Source of the DNA: an uncultured Gammaproteobacteria bacterium
GTDB lineage: Bacteria; Pseudomonadota; Gammaproteobacteria; Arenicellales; JAANXG01
Assembly (NCBI GenBank): GCA_947259875.1
Contig: CAMYNX010000055.1
Coordinates: forward strand, 1 to 48,455
Reading direction: 5' to 3'
DNA: 48,455 nt
Position 1 is the stretch's first letter; each line of letters opens with the position of its first letter. The notes under the pieces were generated by a model. That model was not told where the DNA came from and did no database searches. It was given only the letters and a program-made list of their open reading frames with translations. Position numbers and translations under genes: made by a program. Positions 9,822-16,950 of the stretch are shown piece after piece.

Positions 9822-10389
9822 CGACGGAATCGTGTGGGTTGAAATCGGCATTTCTGGGTAGTGGCGGAAGAAATGCCGCGACAATTTTCAACTTAAGATG
9901 CTCCTCATCACGATAGCCATAGGCCCGTCATTGTAGAGCGCGTATTTTGTTGTTGACCCCTTCCACCAAACCGAGACTGACTTTGTTATCTGGATGACAA
10001 TAAGAGGCAATACCGTCCCAATGGGATTCAATCATCTCAGCGAACTTCCGATACGGCTGCAGCCGCTGCCACTTCAAGCCCTGTTTCCACCGCTCAAAGA
10101 AGGCGCGCGCGCCCCCTTCGGTGCGGTAGTCCCAGAGTTGTCTAAAAGCTTCCTTGAGGACTTAGGCCGTGTTCAGACGGCGGTTGGCTTGGAGCAGTTT
10201 CTTCAGGGCCCGTCGCCCATCCAGGCTCAGGTTCTCGCGCCGCGAGAGCAGGGTATAACGTTGGCCCTTGATGTAGCTCCTGTCCTTGCCACTGAGACGT
10301 TGGTACTCGCTGCGCCGGACTTCATCGAGGGCCTTTGAGAGATGGCGCATGATATGGAATTTATCGAAGATGATCCGAGCATAAGGAAA
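9822..10389 (-). mobile_element. Remnant of an ISL3-family insertion sequence (transposase 3' part)
   Basis: One - strand frame encodes the C-terminal part of an ISL3-type DDE transposase: ARIIFDKFHIMRHLSKALDEV, then GKDRSYIKGQRYTLLSRREN, DGRRALKKLLQANRRLNTA, WDYRTEGGARAFFERW, KFAEMIESHWDGIASY, NKVSLGLVEGVNNKIRALQ and YGYRDEEHLKLKI. The frame is interrupted by TAA at 10162-10164, in place of a Tyr codon, and TGA at 9928-9930, in place of an Arg codon. The N-terminal half is absent; similarity stops near 10385. It is therefore a dead fragment. Its left boundary near 9816-9822 coincides with the break in the glycosyltransferase fragment. Confidence 0.85.
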
Positions 10390-10709
10390 TGCAATGTATG
10401 ACATACAGCGTCGCGAGTATAAGGCGCGAACCATGGTCACGGTTCTGGGAGATTTCTTGGGTTATCCTCTCCATCAATCGCGCCTACTGAATGTCGGCGG
10501 CGCTGATGGACTACATGATCGGACCTGACAGCGGTAAGGCAAAACTTGCAGCATTCATTGCTGCCAACTGTCCGTGGTTGAGTCCCGGCTACATCTGGTT
10601 GCTGTACAAAACCGGGACACGGTAAGAAATGCGTCAACTGCGCAACGTGGTGACAGAATATACACCGGTGGATTTTGACGTGGTAAGCAAATACCGTATT
10701 TTGTTACCG
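10390..10709. other. Decayed stretch between IS remnant and GT4 gene
   Basis: About 320 nt with no recognised gene. Two short + strand frames in a row look mildly protein-like: 10491-10625 (44 codons, containing CPWLSPGYIWLLYKTGTR) and 10629-10730 (33 codons, beginning MRQLRNVVTEYTPVDFDVV), the second running into the 3' end of the GT4 gene on the other strand. I do not recognise either; they may be debris of an exchanged polysaccharide gene. Confidence 0.4.
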
Positions 10710-11945
10710 TTAAAGTTGCGGCGACGGTGAGTTGGGTATGGCCACAACTCTCTGATATAAGTCCTTGAACCTGCCTGCGATAACGGGCCAATCGTATTTT
10801 TCTTTGGCGTGTTGCTGTGCGTTGTTTGCGATACGTTTCGCCAACTGGTCATCGCTTAAAAGATGTTCTAGAGCACGTTGTAGGTTCTCATGGCAACCGG
10901 GCTCAACAAGCAAGCCGGTCTCATTGTGAGTTATGACTTCGGGTATCCCGCCCGCTCTGGTTCCTATGACGGGCAGAGCAGCGGAGAAAGCCTCGATGAA
11001 TACTACCCCTTGTCCTTCGGTGTCTCCTGAGGATGCCTCTATCGAGGGGGCAACGAAAACATCAGCCGCCGCGTAAAAGTCCGGTAATATTGAATTGTCT
11101 ACCTTACCCCAGAATTTTACGACATCCTGAATATCAAGCTCTTTCCCTTGCCGCTCAAGTTTGGCGCGGTCTTCACCATCACCCACTATCCACAGTCGCA
11201 GGTTGATATGACCGGCTCGAGATAATTCTGCGATTGCGCGAATTAGATGAGCAACCCCCTTTTTTTCCACTAATCGACCAACAAAAAGAATGATTTTTAC
11301 ATCGGTTGATAAATCAGCACGCAATCTGCTCCGGTTGCCGGACATGAAGCGTGTAACGTCAACACCCATGGGGATAACTTCGAGGGGCGTTCTGATTGCA
11401 GGACTTGATATGGCTGACGCGGTGGCGTTCGTATTTGTCGTCCATATGGTGCTTTTGTTTATTGCAAAATGTTTTAGCTTCTTCAACCAGGGAGAGTTGA
11501 GGGCAAATGCGTCTGCGCCGTGGCCGGTAACGATCGTCGGTATCTTGAAAATCATTGTATTGACGCCGCAGGCCAGCCCGGCCGGTACGATCCAATGCGC
11601 ATGGAGAAGGTCCGGTTTAGTCTGTTTGATCAGCCGGCGTATTCCCAGCGACATACCGAACATGAATGCCGGCGCTTGCAACCATAACAATGGACTACGC
11701 CTCAGATTCAGTAATGCTCCTGATCCATAGGCGAGGCGTTGCCATTTTTTCGGAAAGTAACCAAAGTAATTCACGCTGACCGGCGAATCTAGAACCTGTT
11801 GATGGCCCGTACCCGCGGGGGCGAGCACGGTAACCGAGACACCGAGACTGTTTAGGTTTTCTGCGAGATAACGAAGAAAAATCGATGCGGAATCGGTCTC
11901 GAAACGAGGATAGCTGGAAGCCACGAATAGAACGTGGATCGACAA
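10710..11945 (-). CDS. Glycosyltransferase family 4 (GT-B fold)
   Basis: A 411-aa retaining-type glycosyltransferase, cytoplasmic or membrane-associated. The N-terminal Rossmann half starts VLFVASSYPRFETDSAS with HAHWIVPAGLACG; the hinge and donor half shows ILFVGRLVEKKGVAHLIRA, LWIVGDGEDRAKLE, FVAPSIEASSGDTEGQGVV and the EX7E-type donor site around FIEAFSAALPVIGTRAGGIPE. Its start is 2 nt from the stop of the upstream GT2 gene, so it is the last gene of a pilA-GT-C-GT2-GT4 series. The sugar and acceptor cannot be read from sequence. Its C-terminus is close to the decayed region, but the gene is complete. Confidence 0.9.
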   Translation of the reverse strand: MSIHVLFVASSYPRFETDSASIFLRYLAENLNSLGVSVTVLAPAGTGHQQVLDSPVSVNYFGYFPKKWQRLAYGSGALLNLRRSPLLWLQAPAFMFGMSLGIRRLIKQTKPDLLHAHWIVPAGLACGVNTMIFKIPTIVTGHGADAFALNSPWLKKLKHFAINKSTIWTTNTNATASAISSPAIRTPLEVIPMGVDVTRFMSGNRSRLRADLSTDVKIILFVGRLVEKKGVAHLIRAIAELSRAGHINLRLWIVGDGEDRAKLERQGKELDIQDVVKFWGKVDNSILPDFYAAADVFVAPSIEASSGDTEGQGVVFIEAFSAALPVIGTRAGGIPEVITHNETGLLVEPGCHENLQRALEHLLSDDQLAKRIANNAQQHAKEKYDWPVIAGRFKDLYQRVVAIPNSPSPQL

Positions 11946-11947
11946 GG

Positions 11948-12841
11948 TTAAGAGTCCATACGGCGGCGCCTCTCCTCGGAATTTCGATAATGCAAGGAGG
12001 ACACCTGCTCAGAAAGAATGCCAATTAAGAAAATAATGAGTGATGAAACGTACAACAACGCACTCATATTCGTGAATCGCGACTCATCGATATAGGTGTA
12101 CCCGTAATACACAGTGGCGATTGAAAACAGTATCGCACTAATGGGAAGGAATAGCCTCATAGGTGAAAATAATGCGCCGATTTTCAAAATGATTACTAGA
12201 AAGCGTATACCATCTTTTAAAACGCTGATATTGCTTTGGGAATCAGTGTCGCGCTGTTTTGCTTCTATTGGAACATATGTTACCGCATAGCCGTTCCGGA
12301 AAAATGCCATCGTACTCGTTGTAGGATAAGAGAATCCATTTGGCAGTAAATACAAGAAGTTCTTGAATGCCTTCGCGCGGACGGCGCGAAAGCCGGAGGT
12401 GAGATCCTCAATATGATATCCCGTCATCAGGCTCGCGAGCCTGTTGAAGCCGGTATTGGCTAGTAGCCGGGGAAAGGATGCTTGGGTCTTGGCAGAACGA
12501 GACCCGACTACCATGTCGTAGCCATCTTCGATCTTGGCTAGCAATCTTGTTATGTCTTTGGCTGCGTGTTGGCCATCAGCGTCCATGAACACAAGCACAT
12601 CGCCGGAGGCCGCGCGCGCGCCGGTTTTGATCGAGGCGCCATTACCGATGTTGTAGGGGTGTCTTAAAATTGTCACGCCCTCAATGCTTGGAATCTCCTG
12701 CGATGAGCCGTCATCCACGACCATGACCTCGGCATCCGGGTGCAGGGTCAGGATCTGCTCGCACAGCGGAGCAATGGTGTCTTGTTCATTGAAACAAGGA
12801 AGGATGATGCTCAACGAAGATTCAGCGCTTGGGCATTTCAT
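11948..12841 (-). CDS. Glycosyltransferase family 2, polyprenyl-phosphate sugar synthase-like
   Basis: A 297-aa GT2 enzyme. The GT-A domain (residues 1-220) shows LSIILPCFNEQDTIAPLCEQI, the nucleotide-binding VVDDGSSQ, the metal-binding DADGQH and GYDMVVGSRS, with DLTSGFRAVRAKAF, all typical of dolichol-phosphate-mannose / undecaprenyl-phosphate-sugar synthases. Two or three membrane helices follow (residues 220-285), as in membrane-anchored members. The likely role is transfer of a sugar from a nucleotide to a polyprenyl phosphate, providing a lipid-linked donor. The adjacent GT-C protein would be a natural user. The gene overlaps the upstream GT-C gene by 20 nt, so the two are translationally coupled. 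Confidence 0.88.
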   Translation of the reverse strand: MKCPSAESSLSIILPCFNEQDTIAPLCEQILTLHPDAEVMVVDDGSSQEIPSIEGVTILRHPYNIGNGASIKTGARAASGDVLVFMDADGQHAAKDITRLLAKIEDGYDMVVGSRSAKTQASFPRLLANTGFNRLASLMTGYHIEDLTSGFRAVRAKAFKNFLYLLPNGFSYPTTSTMAFFRNGYAVTYVPIEAKQRDTDSQSNISVLKDGIRFLVIILKIGALFSPMRLFLPISAILFSIATVYYGYTYIDESRFTNMSALLYVSSLIIFLIGILSEQVSSLHYRNSEERRRRMDS

Positions 12842-14765
12842 CTCGGGACAGCTCGCGATTCAAATAACTTTCCCAGTGTGCCAAGGCCTTGGAATCAATG
12901 CTAACTCTTGCGATGGAATATTTATTGGCATTCTTGGCTCGTAACAAGGCATCCTTGGACTCGTCCCATTTTCCCACTACCGCCCAAAATCTTGATTCTA
13001 GCAGAGCATAGTCCATCCGCGAGTGATGAAGAAATGCACTTCTCAACGCCTGGGCCGCCCGGACGTAGTCTTTTAAGTATTTGTGTATCTTGGACTCCAC
13101 CACATATAAATTCGCGGTTCGTGTCCCTTTGCCTTGGAAATCGGGATTGGCTTGCAGGGCTTGTACTAATCGCAGGGTATGGTTTGGCGTCAACGTCACG
13201 CAACGCTTGTTTCGTTGGTTCTGGAGCATGAACTCCAGACTCTGGGCAACCGCGGTGTCATATCGTGATTGGGATATTTGAGATACGAGTAACTCGAATT
13301 CAGTGTCATCCAATTCCTCACCTTGCAGGCAATGCACCACCGCGAGTTGCAATGGTGGGCTGGCTATATCGGGATCGATGGCGGCGGCTTTGTTTAAAAA
13401 ATCCTCAGTTTTTTCGAAGTTACCATAGCGTAGCCAGACACTGGCGGCATTCTGCTGAGACCGATAGGATGAGGGGTGCTCCAGCGCCCAGACCGTCGCG
13501 ATTGCCAGCGGATTACCCCACAAAGAGGCGGCGTGGGCTGTGGTAACGGCGATGAGGATACCGAATATCAATAAAGATGCCTGGAAAAATTTCGACAAAT
13601 CGCTGCGAATAGTAAATACGTAGTAAACCATGGCGAACAGTATTCCATACATCGCCAAATAGTTGCGGTGCTCAAAGTAGAGTTCCAGGGGAAAGATCGT
13701 CGATTCCATAAGGTGGCTGATGAAAAACCAGATGATCGCAAAGGCTAGCAACGGATAACGACTTCGTGACAGAAACGCAGTCAACCCGAGGCCAATCAAG
13801 CCGGCGACTGATAATAGAGTCGACACGGGATCTAACAGAGATCGAGACACGACATAATAATCATGAAAGATACCCGTACCTTGACGTACAGGGACAATGA
13901 TATGACCGAGGTAATCGAAAATTATCCGACTCTCGGTCATCAACCTTTCACTCATGGTAAAAGGCCGTGCTGCAAATCCCGACTGGATGGATGGAATTCG
14001 CCAGATTAGCCAGGATACAAAGATCGTTAGCGGCAGGTATACAAAGACCGACGCCCATACGTTCCATTTCGGGGGCGGATCAACACCCCCTTTGCGCAGA
14101 ATCAAGTATTCGATGGCCAACGCGAAAAGAAGGATGAGCAATCCGTTTTCCTTGCTCAAGGTTGCGAGCGTGCCGCCGATAACGATCCCGGCCGTCATCC
14201 ACAGGTAACCGGTGTTGATGTTCTTAGCGGTGGTGACTCGCCCATGGCTGTAGGCCAGTAAGCCGAGGACGGTGAATAGCGTGGAGAGCTGCGCCATCCT
14301 CTGCACCACATAAAGAGTTGTAGAGACATTGAACGGATGCAGTAGCCATACGCCCATGGTAATGACCGCAATGGCTTGGTTGAGAGGCTCTTGATGCTTG
14401 TTCATGACACGGCACAGCAACAAGCTGAGCCACGCCAGGCCCAGTCCGGTGAACAGATGCAGCAGCAGATTGGTGCGTTTGAACCGGTATGGCGTAGACG
14501 GCCACGTATTGTCGTCGATGAAAAAGGAGGCAAGCGATAGCGGGCGGCCCAATGCCCCGGCGGTGCCGGTCAGAATGTACCGGTAGGCGTCGCCGACATT
14601 GTGCACGGTCTGCATGCCCTGCAGAGCCGGTATGTCATCCAACAAGAAGGAACCCTGTAAACCGGGGCTGTAGAGCCACCACACCAGTACGAGCAGGATG
14701 ACGAGCGCCCCGGACGGGGCGAATCCAAAGAGCCTGTCTTTGAAAGGATAATTCAAATGACCCAA
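12822..14765 (-). CDS. Polytopic GT-C-like glycosyltransferase with C-terminal TPR region
   Basis: A 647-aa membrane protein. After a first helix, the periplasmic loop has GSFLLDDIPAL, the Asp-Asp pair placed as in GT-C enzymes, followed by GRPLSLASFFIDD and RTNLLLHLFTG, a layout like TMTC/PMT and TfpW-type proteins. About ten further helices follow up to residue 420, then a soluble helical-repeat region (residues 430-640) reading like degenerate TPRs (for example YGNFEKTEDFLNKAAAIDPD). These enzymes use polyprenyl-phosphate sugars to modify exported proteins. It lies next downstream of pilA, which suggests pilin as acceptor; that is inference. The predicted start is TTG at 14763-14765, only 5 nt past the pilA terminator T-run and without a good ribosome site. 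Confidence 0.75.
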   Translation of the reverse strand: MGHLNYPFKDRLFGFAPSGALVILLVLVWWLYSPGLQGSFLLDDIPALQGMQTVHNVGDAYRYILTGTAGALGRPLSLASFFIDDNTWPSTPYRFKRTNLLLHLFTGLGLAWLSLLLCRVMNKHQEPLNQAIAVITMGVWLLHPFNVSTTLYVVQRMAQLSTLFTVLGLLAYSHGRVTTAKNINTGYLWMTAGIVIGGTLATLSKENGLLILLFALAIEYLILRKGGVDPPPKWNVWASVFVYLPLTIFVSWLIWRIPSIQSGFAARPFTMSERLMTESRIIFDYLGHIIVPVRQGTGIFHDYYVVSRSLLDPVSTLLSVAGLIGLGLTAFLSRSRYPLLAFAIIWFFISHLMESTIFPLELYFEHRNYLAMYGILFAMVYYVFTIRSDLSKFFQASLLIFGILIAVTTAHAASLWGNPLAIATVWALEHPSSYRSQQNAASVWLRYGNFEKTEDFLNKAAAIDPDIASPPLQLAVVHCLQGEELDDTEFELLVSQISQSRYDTAVAQSLEFMLQNQRNKRCVTLTPNHTLRLVQALQANPDFQGKGTRTANLYVVESKIHKYLKDYVRAAQALRSAFLHHSRMDYALLESRFWAVVGKWDESKDALLRAKNANKYSIARVSIDSKALAHWESYLNRELSRDEMPKR

Positions 14766-14769
14766 CGTT

Positions 14770-14798
14770 AAAAAAAGACCCCGGTCGGAACCGGGGTC
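14770..14798 (-). terminator. Rho-independent terminator of pilA
   Basis: Read on the - strand: stem GACCCCGG, 6-nt loop, CCGGGGTC, then seven T. It is a perfect 8-bp GC-rich stem, 30 nt after the pilA stop. Some read-through must occur, or a separate promoter must exist, for the following glycosyltransferase genes to be expressed. Confidence 0.95.
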
Positions 14799-14828
14799 AA
14801 TATCACATTTGCTAAATAAGATCTAAGT

Positions 14829-15260
14829 TTATGGGCGACACTCCGGCGGCAGATACCTTGTCAAAATGCCGTCAGTTGAAGGCGATTCACATTCAAAGTT
14901 GACCGATCCGGCACCCGTCGTCGGTGTCAGGGTCACTTTCTTGCCGGTGATCTTTGATTCGGTTTTGTAGGTAATCGTGATGATCGCCGAGCCACCCGTG
15001 ATATCAACCGAGGCGGTGTAATCGCCGGTGATATCGCCAGGTGATGCCACCCCGGCCTGGGTGTTATTGGTGGGCAGCGTACCCTCCGAGACATAGTATT
15101 CGGCGACACCAGTCTTGGCGGGAGAGGCCAGGACCAGGCCTTCCGACACCTTCGCGCGGATGGTGTAGTCCTGATACGCCGGGATCGCGATCGCGGCCAA
15201 GATGCCTATGATCGCCACCACGATCATCAGTTCGATTAAAGTAAAACCACGTTGTTTCAT
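14829..15260 (-). CDS. pilA: Type IV major pilin PilA
   Basis: A 143-aa type IVa pilin. The short leader MKQRG ends at the PilD site G-FTLIELM with Glu5 of the mature protein present, followed by the conserved hydrophobic helix [19 protein letters not shown]. The C-terminal disulfide (D-) region is bounded by two Cys (NFEC and PPEC). The central domain is rich in Thr and Ser. The ATG at 15260 is chosen over an upstream frame extension because AGGAGAT lies 6 nt before it and because the leader then has normal length. It is preceded by a sigma-54 promoter and a long leader, and followed by a strong terminator. Confidence 0.97.
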   Translation of the reverse strand: MKQRGFTLIELMIVVAIIGILAAIAIPAYQDYTIRAKVSEGLVLASPAKTGVAEYYVSEGTLPTNNTQAGVASPGDITGDYTASVDITGGSAIITITYKTESKITGKKVTLTPTTGAGSVNFECESPSTDGILTRYLPPECRP

Positions 15261-15346
15261 CGTTACATCTCCTAATTTCTTGGTGTTACACACCTGGTTA
15301 CCTGAAATTTGAAAGTCACCTCACTAAAAAATCATCTCAGTTTAAA

Positions 15347-15379
15347 GGAACAGCGGCCAAATCCTTGGCCGCAGGTTCC
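15347..15379 (-). promoter_or_regulatory. Hairpin in the pilA mRNA leader
   Basis: On the - strand, GGAAC, two spacer bases, GCGGCCAA, loop GGAT, TTGGCCGC, one spacer base, GTTCC. The stem is 8 bp plus an outer 5 bp with a small asymmetry. The sequence following it is only weakly T-rich, so a terminator or attenuator is possible but a stability or regulatory element is as likely. It lies about 85-120 nt upstream of the pilA start. Confidence 0.6.
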
Positions 15380-15441
15380 CTTACACCCCAGACATCCCCA
15401 CTGAGCCAGCGATGTTCGGTTCGCTGCGGTTGCCTGTTTTA

Positions 15442-15461
15442 GTTGCAGGAACCATGCCAAC
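15442..15461 (-). promoter_or_regulatory. Sigma-54 (-24/-12) promoter of pilA
   Basis: On the - strand: TTGGCAT, GGTTCC, TGCAAC. The invariant GG and GC are separated by exactly 10 nt, as required for sigma-54. It faces pilA and lies next to the pilSR genes, whose regulator PilR is a sigma-54 activator. Transcription would begin near 15430, leaving a leader of about 170 nt. Confidence 0.88.
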
Positions 15462-15612
15462 TTGGGGGATTATTTGGCGGACTTTGTTTTTTATTTTATA
15501 ATCAGTAAGTTATATCAATGCAATCTGGTCGTAGCGGCAAACCGATAAACGGTATATTTTTTTGTATCGACGGGTTTCGTCACTTTGACTGACAAATTTT
15601 GTTAGTGCAACC

Positions 15613-16950
15613 CTAATCTATCCCGAATTTGTCCAACTTGTAACGCAATGACCGGAACGACATCCCCAGCAGCTTGGCGGCGGCGGTCTTGTTCTGGCTG
15701 GTCTGGGTCAACGCGTCGATCAAGGCCTGCTTTTCGATACGCGCTAGGTACCCCTCCAGGGGTTCGCCGCCAGGCACGAAGCCGGTGTGTGAGGCACCGC
15801 GGTTGGATTGGCTAAGGCCAAGGTCTTCGGCAGCAATCGTATCGCCGTCACAAAGGGCCACCGCCCGCTGTAATATGTTTTCCAGCTCGCGCACGTTTCC
15901 CGGAAAGGCATACGCATTCAGGGCTGCATAGGCATCTCGAGTTAAGACGTAGGGAGGACCGTCTTCATCAAGACGTCTTAGGAAGTGCTCCACGAGCAAT
16001 GGAATATCTCCGACCCGTTCGCGCAAGTTGGGAACGCGCAATTCAATGACATTGATCCGGTAATATAAATCCTCACGAAATTTGCCTTTGGCTACCAGGC
16101 CGCTCAGATCCCGTTGCGTCGCGCTCAAAAAACGCACATTAATCGGCACCTCGGCTTGGGCCCCCACGGACCGTACTGCCTTTTCCTGAATAGCACGTAA
16201 CAGCTTGACTTGCATGTGCATGGGCAACTCGGCGACTTCATCCAGAAACAGCGTGCCGCCATCGGCGGCCTGAAACAAGCCGGGTTTATTCGCCGTGGCA
16301 CCGGTGAAACTGCCCTTCCTATGGCCGAAAAACTCGCTTTCCATCAACTCCGAGGGTATAGCGCCGCAGTTGACGGGTACGAACGGCGCCTCCGATCTCG
16401 CGCTTTGGTCATGGATGAGACGGGCCACCAATTCCTTACCAGTGCCCGAGTCGCCGCTGATGTAGATAGGGGCCTGGCTTCGCGCCAGCTTACCGATCTT
16501 CCCGCGTATTCCCTGCATCGCCGGCGAATCGCCAATCAGCATGTGGCGATGCCGGCGTTCCTTGTCATGGGCCGGCAACGACGCCTTGAGCGCAGCGGCG
16601 ACTAGATTGCGCAGATCGTCCAGTTGAACCGGTTTGGATACAAAATCGAATGCGCCGGCTTTGAGCGACTCCACCGCCGATTCCACATTTCCGTAGGCGG
16701 TGATCACCGCGATGGGTAGATGAGGATACTTTTCTTGCGCGAAACGCACGAGATCTATGCCGCTACCGTCAGGTAAACGCATGTCGGTTAGACACAAATT
16801 GAATGTCTTATCCTCGAGCAATTTCTTGGCTTCTTTAACCGTGCCCGCTTCGTTGGTTGCCAAGTTCATGCGCGAAAGCGTCATGGATAACAACTCCCGA
16901 ATGTCAGGTTCGTCATCAATCACCAGAACCCGTTGCGAGGATTTGTTCAT
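15613..16950 (-). CDS. pilR: Sigma-54-dependent response regulator PilR
   Basis: A 445-aa NtrC-family activator. The receiver domain (residues 8-120) has VIDDEPD and the phospho-Asp in CLTDMRLPDGSGIDL. The AAA+ domain (about 140-370) has Walker A GDSGTGKE, the sigma-54 contact loop GSFTGA and Walker B GGTLFLDEVAELP; the C-terminal Fis-type helix-turn-helix is NKTAAAKLLGMSFRSLRYKL. It should activate pilA from the adjacent -24/-12 site. It overlaps pilS by 4 nt, so the pair is translationally coupled. Confidence 0.95.
   Translation of the reverse strand: MNKSSQRVLVIDDEPDIRELLSMTLSRMNLATNEAGTVKEAKKLLEDKTFNLCLTDMRLPDGSGIDLVRFAQEKYPHLPIAVITAYGNVESAVESLKAGAFDFVSKPVQLDDLRNLVAAALKASLPAHDKERRHRHMLIGDSPAMQGIRGKIGKLARSQAPIYISGDSGTGKELVARLIHDQSARSEAPFVPVNCGAIPSELMESEFFGHRKGSFTGATANKPGLFQAADGGTLFLDEVAELPMHMQVKLLRAIQEKAVRSVGAQAEVPINVRFLSATQRDLSGLVAKGKFREDLYYRINVIELRVPNLRERVGDIPLLVEHFLRRLDEDGPPYVLTRDAYAALNAYAFPGNVRELENILQRAVALCDGDTIAAEDLGLSQSNRGASHTGFVPGGEPLEGYLARIEKQALIDALTQTSQNKTAAAKLLGMSFRSLRYKLDKFGID

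Larger units (their letters stand above)
15261..15612. other. Regulatory intergenic region between pilR and pilA
   Basis: This 352-nt stretch has no gene. It contains, in the direction of pilA, an AT-rich upstream part (15475-15560) where PilR would bind, a -24/-12 promoter (15442-15461), a long untranslated leader of about 170 nt, and a stable hairpin in that leader (15347-15379). Confidence 0.8.
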
